A stretch of 64,000 bases of DNA, taken from positions 186,001-250,000 of the forward strand of contig JADJJL010000001.1 of assembly GCA_016710265.1 (NCBI GenBank), read 5' to 3'. This DNA comes from Saprospiraceae bacterium. Its GTDB lineage: Bacteria; Bacteroidota; Bacteroidia; Chitinophagales; Saprospiraceae. Within the stretch, counting starts at the first letter, position 1. Every line of letters starts with the position of its first letter. Position numbers and translations under genes: made by a program. Shown piece by piece: positions 33,288 to 42,309 of the stretch. Under the pieces are notes generated by a model that saw only the letters and a list, made by a program, of their open reading frames with translations, was not told the origin of the DNA and did no database searches.

Positions 33288-34897
33288 CTAAATCAATTAA
33301 TTACATATTGTTGGCAATCTCATTATTTTTTTATAATAATGCAAAATCACAATCAACACCGTTCAATATTTATATTGAGCCTATGAATATTACTGGACTT
33401 GGCGGACTTCAAGCCTACGCATTTGGTCAGCATAATGGTAAATGGCTAATTGTTGGAGGCCGACTTGATGGACTGCATCGCAGACAGCCGTTTGCTGCTT
33501 TTGATGTAGCAGGAAACAACAATCAATTAATCGTAATTGACCCTGTATCTCAACAAAAATGGACTGCACCAATTACTTCTCTTTCAGTTTCATTGCAAGA
33601 ACAATTGAGTTCAACTAATATGGAGTTTCATCAAGAAGGAAATTACCTCTATATCATTGGCGGATATGGTTATAACACAGCAACAGCAACTAGGAAAACT
33701 TTCAACAACCTAACAGCAATAGATGTTCCATCTGTGATCAATGCTGTAATAACAGGAACTTCATTCTCCACTTATTTTAGACAAATAAATGATCCTCAAT
33801 TGGCTGTAACAGGTGGTCACCTTAAAAAGATTAACAACACTTTTTACTTAATAGGTGGCAATAAGTTTGATGGAAATTACAATCCCATGGGCAATCACAC
33901 CTACACCCAAGTTTATACGGATGCTATTCGCAAATTTAATTTGTCAGACAATGGGACAATTATCACCATTACACATTTACCCACTATAACAGATGCTGCA
34001 AATCTTCATCGCAGAGATTATAACGCAGTTCCTCAAATATTGCCAAATGGTTCAGAAGGAGTAACTGCATTTTCAGGGGTATTTCAGCCAACAGTGGATT
34101 TGCCTTTTTTGAATTGTGTAATCATAGACAGTAATAGTTATACAGTAAACAATTCGTTTCAACAATATTACAATCATTACCACTGTGCTACCCTGCCACT
34201 ATATTCAGTTTCAAACAATGAGATGCACAATGTTTTCTTTGGTGGCATTGCTCAATACTATGATAGTTTAGGCGTTTTAGTGCAAGACAATAATGTTCCT
34301 TTTGTAAAAACAATTGCACGAGTGACAAGAGATGCTGCGGGAACAATGGCAGAATATAAATTGCCCGTAGAAATGCCAAGTTTACTCGGTGTAGGTGCTG
34401 AGTTTATTCCTATCGCAAGTATTCCTCAATTTAGCAATGAGGTGCTAAAATTAGACGACTTAACGGCAGACAGCACTTTGGTAGGTTACATTTATGGGGG
34501 GATAAGTAGCACCGCTGCAAATATCTTTTTTACCAATACTGGAACACAAAGCACTGCGAGCAGTCAAATTTTCAAGGTTTATGTAATAAAAAACTCTACA
34601 GTTGGCGTTCACGATCTAAATGAACAAAGCATTGGAACACTAAAAATGCAAGTGTTTCCAAATCCGAATGACGGTGACTTTGCAGTCAAATTCTATTTAA
34701 AGGAATCGGCAGAAACCAAGATATCTTTATATAGTACTGACGGAAGAAAAATAGAAGAATTCATTCTCAAGAACTTAAGTGCTGGAGAAAATATCTACCA
34801 GCCTAAAATTGAAAGTTCAAAACTGAAAGGAACATATATTTTGACCATTGAAACTCTTTATGAAAAAGCAACTCAAAAAATAGTTATTCATCAATAA
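33284..34897 (+). CDS. Kelch-type beta-propeller with T9SS sorting domain
   Basis: 537 aa. A signal peptide (MTKSINYILLAISLFFYNNAKS) is followed by Kelch-like blades (GKWLIVGGRLDGLHRRQPF, NYLYIIGGYGYNT, NTFYLIGGNKFDGNY) and a type A T9SS C-terminal domain (VFPNPNDGDFAVKF, ISLYSTDGRKIEEF, GTYILTIETL). It is exported through the type IX system to the surface. It lies inside the sulfur cluster with a 4-base overlap, so it is probably co-expressed; a role in surface sulfur chemistry is only a guess. Confidence 0.88.
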   Translation: MTKSINYILLAISLFFYNNAKSQSTPFNIYIEPMNITGLGGLQAYAFGQHNGKWLIVGGRLDGLHRRQPFAAFDVAGNNNQLIVIDPVSQQKWTAPITSLSVSLQEQLSSTNMEFHQEGNYLYIIGGYGYNTATATRKTFNNLTAIDVPSVINAVITGTSFSTYFRQINDPQLAVTGGHLKKINNTFYLIGGNKFDGNYNPMGNHTYTQVYTDAIRKFNLSDNGTIITITHLPTITDAANLHRRDYNAVPQILPNGSEGVTAFSGVFQPTVDLPFLNCVIIDSNSYTVNNSFQQYYNHYHCATLPLYSVSNNEMHNVFFGGIAQYYDSLGVLVQDNNVPFVKTIARVTRDAAGTMAEYKLPVEMPSLLGVGAEFIPIASIPQFSNEVLKLDDLTADSTLVGYIYGGISSTAANIFFTNTGTQSTASSQIFKVYVIKNSTVGVHDLNEQSIGTLKMQVFPNPNDGDFAVKFYLKESAETKISLYSTDGRKIEEFILKNLSAGENIYQPKIESSKLKGTYILTIETLYEKATQKIVIHQ

Positions 34898-34909
34898 AAA
34901 ACAATAAAA

Positions 34910-35194
34910 ATGAACGCAGAACAAATCATCAAAGAAAAAAAAGGCACAATCGTAGATGTGCGAACAACAAGTGAATTTATGGGAGGAAATGCAGAAGGTT
35001 CAATCAACATTCCATTGCAAGAAATTCAGCAAAGAATGGATGAACTGAAAAATCTAAAAAAACCATTGGTTTTATGCTGTGCAAGTGGTAACCGAAGCGG
35101 TCAGGCAACCCAATTCTTATCTCAACAAGGTATTGAATGTTGTAATGGTGGTTCTTGGTTGGATGTAAATTATTATCAATCTCAAACAGTTTAA
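34910..35194 (+). CDS. Rhodanese-like sulfurtransferase (a)
   Basis: 94 aa single rhodanese domain: GTIVDVRTTSEFMGGNAEGS, then the active-site loop VLCCASGNRSGQAT with the catalytic Cys (second of CC). It lies 12 bases after the Kelch gene and 3 bases before a second rhodanese. Transfers sulfane sulfur between carriers. Confidence 0.9.
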   Translation: MNAEQIIKEKKGTIVDVRTTSEFMGGNAEGSINIPLQEIQQRMDELKNLKKPLVLCCASGNRSGQATQFLSQQGIECCNGGSWLDVNYYQSQTV

Positions 35195-35197
35195 ACA

Positions 35198-35512
35198 ATG
35201 CTAAACACAATAAAAAGTTTACTTGGATTTGGTCCAAAAGTGGACTATGCAGCGTTGGTTAAACAAGGAGCAATAATCTTAGATGTTCGCAGCAAAGGCG
35301 AATACCAAGGCGGTCATATCAAAGGCTCAATCAACATTTCAGTAGATAGTTTAGGTAGCAACTTAAACAAGCTGAAAAAAGATAAACCGATTATTACTTG
35401 CTGTGCAAGCGGAATGCGAAGTGCAAGTGCAAAAGGTATTTTAAAATCAAATGGCTTTACAGAAGTACACAACGGTGGCGGATGGAGCAGTTTACTAAAC
35501 AAAATTAGATAA
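35198..35512 (+). CDS. Rhodanese-like sulfurtransferase (b)
   Basis: 104 aa. LVKQGAIILDVRSKGEYQGG and the active-site loop ITCCASGMRSASAK are visible. It resembles (a) but diverges outside the loop. It is 1 base upstream of the OsmC gene. Confidence 0.9.
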   Translation: MLNTIKSLLGFGPKVDYAALVKQGAIILDVRSKGEYQGGHIKGSINISVDSLGSNLNKLKKDKPIITCCASGMRSASAKGILKSNGFTEVHNGGGWSSLLNKIR

Positions 35513-35513
35513 A

Positions 35514-35960
35514 ATGGAACCACACTTTTATAATGTAGATGTAAATTGGAACACCGACCGCAAAGGTGTGATCTGTTCTCCCGAACTGAATAAAGAAGCT
35601 GGCAGCTGCATAGAAGTGGCAACTCCTCCAGAATTCCCAAAAGGTATTCCCGGAATATGGTCGCCTGAACATTTATTTACGGCCGCGGTGAGTAGTTGCT
35701 TAATGACAACATTTTTATCTATTGCAGAAAATTCAAAACTGAATTTTACACATTTCGTTTGTAATTCGAAAGGAAAGCTGGAACAAGTGGACGGAAAATT
35801 TATGATGAGTGAAATTATACTTGAACCAACAGTAATCATCAATGACGAAAAGGATAGAGAAAAAGCAGAACGAATATTACAAAAGTCGGAAGCCGCTTGC
35901 TTGATTTCAAATTCCATAAAATCAAAAATTACAATGTTACCAACTATTAAAATAGCATAA
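35514..35960 (+). CDS. OsmC-family protein
   Basis: 148 aa of the OsmC/Ohr fold: PEFPKGIPGIWSPEHLFTAA, VSSCLMTTFLSIAE with a conserved Cys, and near the C-terminus EAACLISNSIKSKI with the second conserved Cys. The family reduces organic hydroperoxides or holds reactive sulfur through its two Cys. It is in series with the rhodaneses and followed directly (0-base gap) by the next gene. Confidence 0.88.
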   Translation: MEPHFYNVDVNWNTDRKGVICSPELNKEAGSCIEVATPPEFPKGIPGIWSPEHLFTAAVSSCLMTTFLSIAENSKLNFTHFVCNSKGKLEQVDGKFMMSEIILEPTVIINDEKDREKAERILQKSEAACLISNSIKSKITMLPTIKIA

Positions 35961-36218
35961 ATGAAAGAAAGGATTTTAACCAACTGGACATTTACAAGAG
36001 CCTTATACCTTATAATAGGAATTACTGTAATCGTTCAATCAGTAATGAGCCAACAATGGTTCGGAGTTGCCTTTGGTGGTTACTTTGCATCTATGGGTTT
36101 GTTTGCATTTGGTTGTGCAGCAGGAAATTGTTATGGTGGAAATTGTGCTACAGAACCGCAGCAAAAATCAAATACGACAATTGAAGATGTAGAATTTGAA
36201 GAAGTAAAAACGAAATGA
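35961..36218 (+). CDS. Small membrane protein of the rhodanese cluster
   Basis: 85 aa, two helices (TRALYLIIGITVIVQSVMSQ and GVAFGGYFASMGLFAFGCAA) with a Cys/Gly-rich CAAGNCYGGNC motif and an acidic tail. A DUF2892-like arrangement. The stop is 1 base from the next ATG, so the cluster is tightly packed. Confidence 0.7.
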   Translation: MKERILTNWTFTRALYLIIGITVIVQSVMSQQWFGVAFGGYFASMGLFAFGCAAGNCYGGNCATEPQQKSNTTIEDVEFEEVKTK

Positions 36219-36219
36219 T

Positions 36220-36524
36220 ATGGCAACATCATATTCAGAAATCATCAATAGCGAAACACCGACTCTTGTATATTTTTTTTTCCAGAATGGTGCGGACCTT
36301 GCAAATTGATGAAACCCATTTTGGAGGAATTGAAATCTAAAATTGGCGATAAAGCAAAAATTATAAAAATAGATGTGGACAAAAATCAGCAAGTAGCGAG
36401 TGCTTATAAAATACAAGGTGTGCCAACTCATTTGATTTATAAAAAAGGAGAAATAAAATGGAGACAATCGGGAGTTTTTTCGGCAAATAATCTTGAACAA
36501 ATTATCGATCAACATTCAAACTAA
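36220..36524 (+). pseudogene. Thioredoxin-family protein, frameshifted at a T9 run
   Basis: From the ATG at 36220 the frame reads MATSYSEIINSETPTLVYFF and meets nine T residues (36273-36281). One extra T would give VYFFFPEWCGPCKLMKPILE, the thioredoxin active site, and the rest follows in frame (KIDVDKNQQVASAYKIQGVP, TH-LIYKKGE). As read, it stops after about 29 codons, and a downstream ATG (36306) leaves the active site out. A sequencing indel in the homopolymer is quite possible. Confidence 0.8.
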
Positions 36525-37032
36525 ATGAGAAAACTATCTGCAATCGCTTTATTAGCAATACTATTCAACAGTTCTAGTAGCGGACAAACCAACTCAACAA
36601 ACAAGATAAACCTTTCAGCAATCGAGTTTGCAGAAAAATTAAAGTAAATGCCAACCGCTACAATTATTGATGTGCGGACATTAGATGAATTTTCAAAAGG
36701 ACATTTAGCAAACGCAAATAATTACGATTGGAACGGAAATGAATTTGATAAACAAATTGCACCACTTGACAAATCAAAACCTGCTTTCGTTTACTGTTTA
36801 AAATAAGGCAGAAGTTCATCTGCTGCAGGCAAAATGCGTTCAGAAGGTTTCTGAATTAGACGGTGGAATAATGAAATGGAGAGGTGCGAACCAATGCAGA
36901 CGACAATCAAGCCCTTTGCAAAGAATAAAAATAGAAGCACTACCAATTTTTCAACTCTACAAAAACAAAACTCTCAAATGTACAAATTCTGGTTTCATTG
37001 ACAAAGCTGAAGTCGTAAAACAACTACAGTAA
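36525..37032 (+). pseudogene. Exported rhodanese-thioredoxin fusion, decayed
   Basis: Begins with a signal peptide (MRKLSAIALLAILFNSSSSG), then INLSAIEFAEKLK-stop (TAA at about 36645), then MPTATIIDVRTLDEFSKGHL (rhodanese), then AFVYCLK-stop-GRSSSAAGK (second TAA at about 36804), a frameshift near 36850, and VSELDGGIMKWRGA and ALPIFQLYKNKTLK...GFIDKAEVVKQLQ (thioredoxin end). Two TAA codons plus at least one frameshift indicate true decay rather than a single sequencing error. Confidence 0.75.
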
Positions 37033-37057
37033 AAAGTGTGACGATTGAAGTTAATTT

Positions 37058-37090
37058 TGTGCCACGTATGCCTACGCATTCGGTGGCACA
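37058..37090 (+). terminator. Hairpin after the sulfur cluster
   Basis: TGTGCCAC (37058-37065) pairs exactly with GTGGCACA (37083-37090) across 17 bases, followed by TTTGCCTTTTTT. It fits a terminator for the sulfur cluster or the left arm of the next boundary repeat. Confidence 0.5.
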
Positions 37091-37204
37091 TTTGCCTTTT
37101 TTGCCAACACACAAATCACATCTAAAAAAATCAAAAGAGCCACCGCACAGGACAAACCAAAGACGGTGCAAACTTGACACAATAGCCAATTGACCAAAGA
37201 GAAC

Positions 37205-37423
37205 CACTACCGGTAAAAGCACATTGGCAAAAACGGGGGTGCAAAGCTTCGTATGACAGTTTTTAGTATAATTGTAGTGCAGTTCTCCGAAGGAAGTTTA
37301 GTGCTTAAAATCCCCGCCCATCGCCAATCTGCGAAATGTCAGGTTGTGAAAAAACTAAAACGTTAGAGTAAATTGTCCAGATACTAATCCGAGATATTTT
37401 CTAATATTGCATTCTAAAAGCTT
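37205..37423 (+). repeat. Family A boundary repeat with leader motif
   Basis: CCGGTAAAAGCACATTGGCAAAAACGGGGG at the left (key words GGTAAAAGCACATTGG), CAGTTCTCCGAAGGAAGTTT and TTAAAATCCCCGCCCATCGC at the right, ending CTGCGAAATGTCAGGTTGTG then AAAAAAC. It is followed at 37391-37423 by the recurrent GAGATATTTTCTAATATTGC / ATTCTAAAAGCTT motif, and at 37425-37450 by the family B right end GAGTATTTTCACACTCTGAC. This copy is therefore a join of A, leader and B parts. Confidence 0.8.
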
Positions 37424-37481
37424 TGGTTTAGAGTATTTTCACACTCTGACCTTATGCTGCATTTTAAAAAGACACATTAAT

Positions 37482-38119
37482 ATGAAAATCAGACCAGAAG
37501 AATTAACAGAAAATGGCTATGTGTTGCATGACAATTTAGGACATAAAGAACTTGCACCATTCATACTGACCTATATAAAGAAACGAACAAAATATTCAGT
37601 GTTTTATTACATAATTAACTTCATTTTTTTGGGACTTGTCGGATACTTTTTGTTCAAGGTTACAACCTTTCAGATTATACCTTTGGTAACCGTTTTAATC
37701 ATTTTTCATATGGACTTGCAATTGCTTTGCTACTAATCCCTCTTCACGAATACATTCACGTTTTAGCATACAAATCGCAGGGTGCGACAAATACCTCATA
37801 TGATGTTAACCTAAAAAAATTCTACTTTATGGCTTTGGCAGACAAGTTTGTTGCTAATAAGAGAGAATTTAAAATAGCGGCACTTGCACCTTTTATCGTT
37901 ATTACAACTACTCTAATTATTTTACTATTTCTTGCAAATACAAATTTGAAATTAACTATCAGTGCTGTTTTGTTTGCTCACACAGCAATGTGTTCTGGTG
38001 ACTTTGGACTACTAAGCTATTTTGAATTTAATAAGGAAAAACAAATTGTAACTTATGACGATGTTGAAAATAAAATTTCATACTTCTATGGGAAGACAAG
38101 TGAAAGGAAAACGACTTAA
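37482..38119 (+). pseudogene. DUF3267-type membrane metalloprotease-like protein, frameshifted
   Basis: Frame 1 from the ATG at 37482 gives MKIRPEELTENGYVLHDNLG and a first helix up to about 37660. One missing base near 37657-37661 (TTCAAGGTTAC) switches frame; the continuation reads YNLSDYTFGNRFNHFSYGLA and LIPLHEYIHVLAYKSQG, where HEYIH is the HExxH metal site of DUF3267 proteins. A frame opening at 37727 covers the second half to 38119. Full length would be about 212 aa, which fits the family. Confidence 0.75.
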
Positions 38120-38124
38120 CAAAA

Positions 38125-38790
38125 ATGAATAACTTCTATAAACAACCAAAATTAATTCAATGGATTGAGGCAATTCTACTTTTGATCATAGGCTTTTTGC
38201 CAGCACTTGTTATAATTGAAAAAGGGAATTCAGAACCTTTATTCTACTTACTATTTCTGATTTACATACCTATTGGACAATTTGCCGCTACCCCTTTTTT
38301 TACTCTTGTGAGTATTTACAAATATTATTCGCCAATGTTACTTGGGTATATGCCAAATGACAAACAAATAGATTTACACAGCGGTAGTAGCTTTTACTAT
38401 CTATTTGTAATGAGAAAATGGAAATCAGGAATTGAATTGAGAAATAGGCTGTTGATTTATCACTTAGAAGGATTAATAAACCTAATTCAATTAATCGAGA
38501 ATAAAAGCATACCTGCAACTGTAAATATTGTAGGTACATCCTATTTTTTCAACAATAAGACATTACATAAAATGGGGTTTGAGATTTTAAATCCTTCCCT
38601 TTTTTATCGTCTAAATCTGTTTGTAAACTTTATAGACTTAATTTGGATGTATTCTCTTTCACAAGGAAAGTTGTCAATTCCCAAATTATGGAATGCAAAA
38701 AAAGCGAGTATATCAGGAACTAAATTAATTGAAAGCAAAAAGGTTATTGAAGATCTTTATGACAAAATGAAAAGTAGAACGAAATCATAA
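38125..38790 (+). CDS. Uncharacterised membrane protein
   Basis: 221 aa. Two helices near 11-30 and 38-65 (LIQWIEAILLLIIGFLPALV; LFYLLFLIYIPIGQFAATPF) and amphipathic segments later. The ending is basic. It starts 5 bases after the DUF3267 gene and 20 bases before the next, so the three form a unit. Not recognised. Confidence 0.6.
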   Translation: MNNFYKQPKLIQWIEAILLLIIGFLPALVIIEKGNSEPLFYLLFLIYIPIGQFAATPFFTLVSIYKYYSPMLLGYMPNDKQIDLHSGSSFYYLFVMRKWKSGIELRNRLLIYHLEGLINLIQLIENKSIPATVNIVGTSYFFNNKTLHKMGFEILNPSLFYRLNLFVNFIDLIWMYSLSQGKLSIPKLWNAKKASISGTKLIESKKVIEDLYDKMKSRTKS

Positions 38791-38810
38791 TAGCGAGGCA
38801 CTTACGAAAA

Positions 38811-39224
38811 ATGAAGACATCAAAGAGTTTATATTATTGGTTTGCCTTGTTTGCACTTTGCTTTATTGCATATCAACAGGTGCAAGACAACATTAGACCA
38901 AATTACATTGGTAATAATTTGAGCGTAAAATACTTATTAGGGATTGCACCTAATTTTTTTCCTGCCATTGGAATACCTGCTTTGTTTGTTATTTTAATTC
39001 CGCAAATGAAACAGACCAGTAAATGGTTAAACGAAAAAAAACACATTACAGCAAACATAATTTCATTAACAGGACTTCTATCTTGGGAGTTTTTACAAAC
39101 AAAAACAACAAGAGGACATTTTGACTGGAATGATGTTCTTTGGACACTGATTGGTGCTCTTGTTTTTCAACTAATATGGACTATTACCCCAAACATATAC
39201 AAAGGAAAGTATGATGGAGCATAG
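38811..39224 (+). CDS. Uncharacterised four-helix membrane protein, VanZ-like
   Basis: 137 aa with about four helices (SLYYWFALFALCFIAYQQ, FFPAIGIPALFVILIPQ, ITANIISLTGLLSWEFLQ, LWTLIGALVFQLIWTI). The segment RGHFDWNDVLWTLIGA resembles the R-x-F-D-x-x-D motif of VanZ-family proteins. No function can be given. It is followed 12 bases later by a family B repeat. Confidence 0.6.
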   Translation: MKTSKSLYYWFALFALCFIAYQQVQDNIRPNYIGNNLSVKYLLGIAPNFFPAIGIPALFVILIPQMKQTSKWLNEKKHITANIISLTGLLSWEFLQTKTTRGHFDWNDVLWTLIGALVFQLIWTITPNIYKGKYDGA

Positions 39225-39235
39225 AGAAAAACGAC

Positions 39236-39547
39236 CGCATAACATTATGCCCCCGCTGGTAAGCGGGGCAAGCTTCTAGAAGAAAGCTGTTGCTAAGGTG
39301 AGCGAACATAGGATATAGCGATCAAAAGAAAAAAGTGACAAAGTTGGCTTTATGTAATTAGGTATTCAGCAAAGACCCTGCTTTTGTCCTAATCTGGCTA
39401 ATTTTCCTAGCTAAGGAGCGTATTTTAATAATTTCAAACGGAAAGCCCATGTTACTTTCACTTTCTCACAAAGCACTAATTTGGTCTTAGAATGAAAATA
39501 AAATTTTATACCAGAATTTGGAAAAGGGGTATTTTTACAGTCTGCCC
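39236..39547 (+). repeat. Family B boundary repeat, full-length copy
   Basis: Starts GCATAACATTATGCCCCCGC. CCCCGCT (39251-39257) and AGCGGGG (39262-39268) form a perfect 7-base stem, followed by AGCTTCTAGAAGAAAGCT, another inverted repeat. The right end is AAAAGGGGTATTTTTACAGTCTG (GGGTATTTTTACAGTCTG). It matches the 18823 copy base for base over long stretches. It ends about 78 bases before the next gene. Confidence 0.82.
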
Positions 39548-39624
39548 TTTACACCAAAGGTTAAAAAGAAAACGATGAAAAAACATTCACTCCCATTTTA
39601 CTTAACGATTCTACATCCCGAGAG

Positions 39625-40689
39625 ATGAATACCAATACAATTATGACTGAAAAACAAAATTCATTGCAACTGATTTTAGACAAAGCAGTTGACGGAAAGA
39701 AAATATTCGGAACTTCTTTTGCTTTAAAGAAGGACAGTTTTACTTGGAATGGAGCTTCAGGTAATCTTTTAAGTAGTCAAGCCTACTTCATCGCTAGTAC
39801 AACAAAATTATTCACTACTGCCATTATTTTACGCCTCAAGTCAGAAGGTAAATTAAATCTTGAAGACAAAATCAGTCATTATTTGGACAAATCTATTCTG
39901 AGAGGTTTACACATGTACAAAGGGAAGGACTATTCTGAAGAACTAACGATCATACACTTATTGTCTCACACTTCTGGACTTCCTGATTATTTTCAAGGAA
40001 AAGGAACAAACGGAAAAAGTTTGGAAGACGATATTAAAAATGGAAACGATCAATTTTGGACTTTTGAAGACGCCATCGAAAGAACAAAAGCAATGAAAGC
40101 ACTTTTTATACCTGCAACAAAAAACAAAGCAAATTACTCTGATGCCAATTTTCAATTGCTGGGTAAAATCATAGAAGTGATCACGAACAAATCCTATTCA
40201 ACCAATTGCGATGAGTTGATCATCAAAACTCTAAATTTATCAAACACCTATTTATATAAAGACACTACAGACAAAACACCTAAAACACTTTACTATAAAG
40301 CGAACGAACTTGATATTCCAAAAGCAATGACCTCATTTGGTGCCGATGGTAGCATTGTCTCCACGTCAACCGAGATGCTTATTTTTATTGAAGCCTTTTT
40401 TACCGGAAAATTATTTCCTAAAGAATATATAAACGGCTTGCAAGAATGGAATAAAATATTTTTTCCAATGAAATCAGGCATAGGTATTCATATGTTTAAA
40501 CTTCCCTGGATTTTTAATCCGACCGGTGCCGTTCCATATTTTATAGGGCATTCAGGACTTTCCGGAGCATTGGCTTATTACAGCTCAAAAGAAAATATCT
40601 TTATAGCAGGGACAGTCAATCAAGTTGCACATCCCGACATGTCATTCAAAATGATGATTAAATTGACACAAATACTAATGAAGAAATGA
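39625..40689 (+). CDS. Serine hydrolase of the beta-lactamase / penicillin-binding (class C) family
   Basis: 354 aa (start at 39625; a second Met is at 39643). The SxxK motif is STTK (58-61) in YFIASTTKLFTTAIIL, the YxN-equivalent is YSD in NYSDANFQLLG, and the third motif is H-S-G in IGHSGLSG. HLLSHTSGLPDYF is typical of the family. There is no signal peptide, so it is probably cytoplasmic and an esterase or peptidase-like hydrolase rather than a resistance enzyme. Confidence 0.87.
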   Translation: MNTNTIMTEKQNSLQLILDKAVDGKKIFGTSFALKKDSFTWNGASGNLLSSQAYFIASTTKLFTTAIILRLKSEGKLNLEDKISHYLDKSILRGLHMYKGKDYSEELTIIHLLSHTSGLPDYFQGKGTNGKSLEDDIKNGNDQFWTFEDAIERTKAMKALFIPATKNKANYSDANFQLLGKIIEVITNKSYSTNCDELIIKTLNLSNTYLYKDTTDKTPKTLYYKANELDIPKAMTSFGADGSIVSTSTEMLIFIEAFFTGKLFPKEYINGLQEWNKIFFPMKSGIGIHMFKLPWIFNPTGAVPYFIGHSGLSGALAYYSSKENIFIAGTVNQVAHPDMSFKMMIKLTQILMKK

Positions 40690-40699
40690 GCAGTACGAT

Positions 40700-40988
40700 T
40701 GTTTCAGGCGTATTATAAAAAGCGAGGTTCCGTCGTGAGGGGATAATTTATGGCTCCAACAGAGCCACAGGTTTTGCCTGATACAGAATTTATGACGCCT
40801 TTGGCGTCACAGGCAGTGCTTCACTGACACATGAGTGCAATGTGGAAGTTTAGTTCTCCAAATGAAGTTTAATGCCAAAAATCGCCAACTTCGTATAGCT
40901 GCAAAACGCTTGTGAAAAAATATGAATGAAATAGTAAAAATTTGAATTCCACTCCTAAATATTTATTATTATTGCATTCTAAAAGCTT
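40700..40988 (+). repeat. Family A boundary repeat with leader motif
   Basis: From AGCGAGGTTCCGTCGTGAGG through the hairpin ATGACGCCTTTGGCGTCA (GACGCC TTTG GCGTC), AGGCAGTGCTTCACTGACAC, TTTAGTTCTCCAAATGAAGT and ATCGCCAACTTCGTATAGCT to GCAAAACGCTTGTGAAAAAA. At 40957-40988 it carries the recurrent TTATTATTATTGCATTCTAAAAGCTT motif. Near-identical over long stretches with the 29262 copy. Confidence 0.8.
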
Positions 40989-41056
40989 CCTCTTTGACAA
41001 ATTTAAAAGTCTGATGCAAGCTTTAATAATAGGTACCAAAAATAAAATTCATCATC

Positions 41057-41323
41057 ATGAAAGATTACAAATTTTGCCAGAGCTGTGGATTCCCGCTAAA
41101 GAAAGACGAAAAAGGTGGAGGGTCTGAAAAAGATGGTACTATCAGCAAAAAGTTTTGCTCTATGTGTTATGAGAATGGTGAATTTTTAACCCCGATTGAA
41201 ATTGATACAGCAGAAAAGATGCAGACATATTGCATACAAGAAATGAAAAAAGGCGGAATCAACAGTTTGTTTGCCTGGCTAGCCACCAGAGCCATTCCAA
41301 AACTTGAGCGATGGAAACGATAA
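41057..41323 (+). CDS. Small zinc-ribbon protein
   Basis: 88 aa. A double CxxC zinc ribbon: FCQSCGFPL and FCSMCYENGEF, the standard form of the 'putative zinc ribbon domain' family in Bacteroidota. The C-terminal helix IQEMKKGGINSLFAWLATRAI is family-typical. Role unknown; perhaps a partner of membrane or regulatory proteins. The next gene starts 55 bases downstream. Confidence 0.85.
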   Translation: MKDYKFCQSCGFPLKKDEKGGGSEKDGTISKKFCSMCYENGEFLTPIEIDTAEKMQTYCIQEMKKGGINSLFAWLATRAIPKLERWKR

Positions 41324-41378
41324 TGGATATGGTCATTCTTTAAAAAATATAAATTATTAGACAATTAATAAATAGTAT

Positions 41379-42308
41379 ATGAACCATCCACAAATCATAG
41401 ACTGGTTGTTGGAAGGAGATGTCTCAATTCAATACCAAGTCTGGCGTGATTTGTTAGGATCTGACAAAAAGAAACTTCAAGTTCGAATAGCAAATGAAGG
41501 TTGGGGTGAGCAAATTTTATCAAAACGCAAGCCGGACGGACAATGGGGAGATAGATTCTATCAACCTAAATGGATTTCGACCCATTATACTTTACTGGAC
41601 CTTCGCAATTTAAATCTCCCTCCAAACAATGAGTTTGTGAAAGAGACCATAGACCTTATTTTACAAAATAACCTGGCAGATGATGGCGGTATTCAATTGG
41701 GCCCATCCACAGCACAGCATAGTGACGTTTGTGTAAATGGAATGTTTTTGAATTATGCATCCTATTTCCAAACTCCTAAAAAGAAATTACATTCCATTAT
41801 TGACAGTATTCTAGATGAGATCATGCCAGATGGAGGATTTAACTGCAGGACCACAAGAAGCGGAGCTAAACACAGTTCCTTGCACTCCACAATATCCGTT
41901 CTTGAAGGATTTGTAGAATTTCATAAAGCAGGACATAGCTATAGAAAAGAGGAAATTTTAAGCGCTATAAAAAGTTCAATTGAGTTTATATTGCTACATC
42001 AATTATTCTTATCTGATCGGACAGGCCAATTGATTCATAAAGACTTTTTAAAGCTGACTTATCCTTGCCGATGGAAATATGACATTCTGCGAGTCCTGGA
42101 CTTTTTCCAATATGCAGGAATAAAATGGGACAAGAGAATGCAAGCCGCAATGGATGTTTTAAAAATAAAACGAAACAAAGAAGGATCTTGGAATATGCCA
42201 ACTGCACATCCTGGACAGGTACACGTCACCATGGAGAAAGCAGGCAAACCAAGCAGATGGAATACCTTAAGAGTTTTGCGAGTCATGAAACATTTTCAAA
42301 TAGAATAA
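41379..42308 (+). CDS. Prenyltransferase/squalene-cyclase-like alpha-alpha barrel protein
   Basis: 309 aa, all-helical. It has repeated QW-like turns (KPDGQWGDRFYQPKW, MPDGGFNCRTTRSGAKHSSL, KEGSWNMPTAHPG), the hallmark of alpha/alpha-barrel terpenoid cyclase or prenyltransferase repeats. Cyclase catalytic DXDD is not visible, so an enzymatic role is uncertain. It is followed by a divergent family A repeat. Confidence 0.75.
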   Translation: MNHPQIIDWLLEGDVSIQYQVWRDLLGSDKKKLQVRIANEGWGEQILSKRKPDGQWGDRFYQPKWISTHYTLLDLRNLNLPPNNEFVKETIDLILQNNLADDGGIQLGPSTAQHSDVCVNGMFLNYASYFQTPKKKLHSIIDSILDEIMPDGGFNCRTTRSGAKHSSLHSTISVLEGFVEFHKAGHSYRKEEILSAIKSSIEFILLHQLFLSDRTGQLIHKDFLKLTYPCRWKYDILRVLDFFQYAGIKWDKRMQAAMDVLKIKRNKEGSWNMPTAHPGQVHVTMEKAGKPSRWNTLRVLRVMKHFQIE

Positions 42309-42309
42309 T

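Noticed and set aside
36525..37032. TAA read as Gln (altered genetic code) in the rhodanese-thioredoxin gene
   Set aside because: Other genes in the window end normally at TAA and this gene also has a frameshift, so decay is the simpler reading.
39625..40689. Antibiotic-resistance beta-lactamase
   Set aside because: The motifs fit the broad class C/PBP-like hydrolase family and there is no signal peptide; no evidence for resistance.
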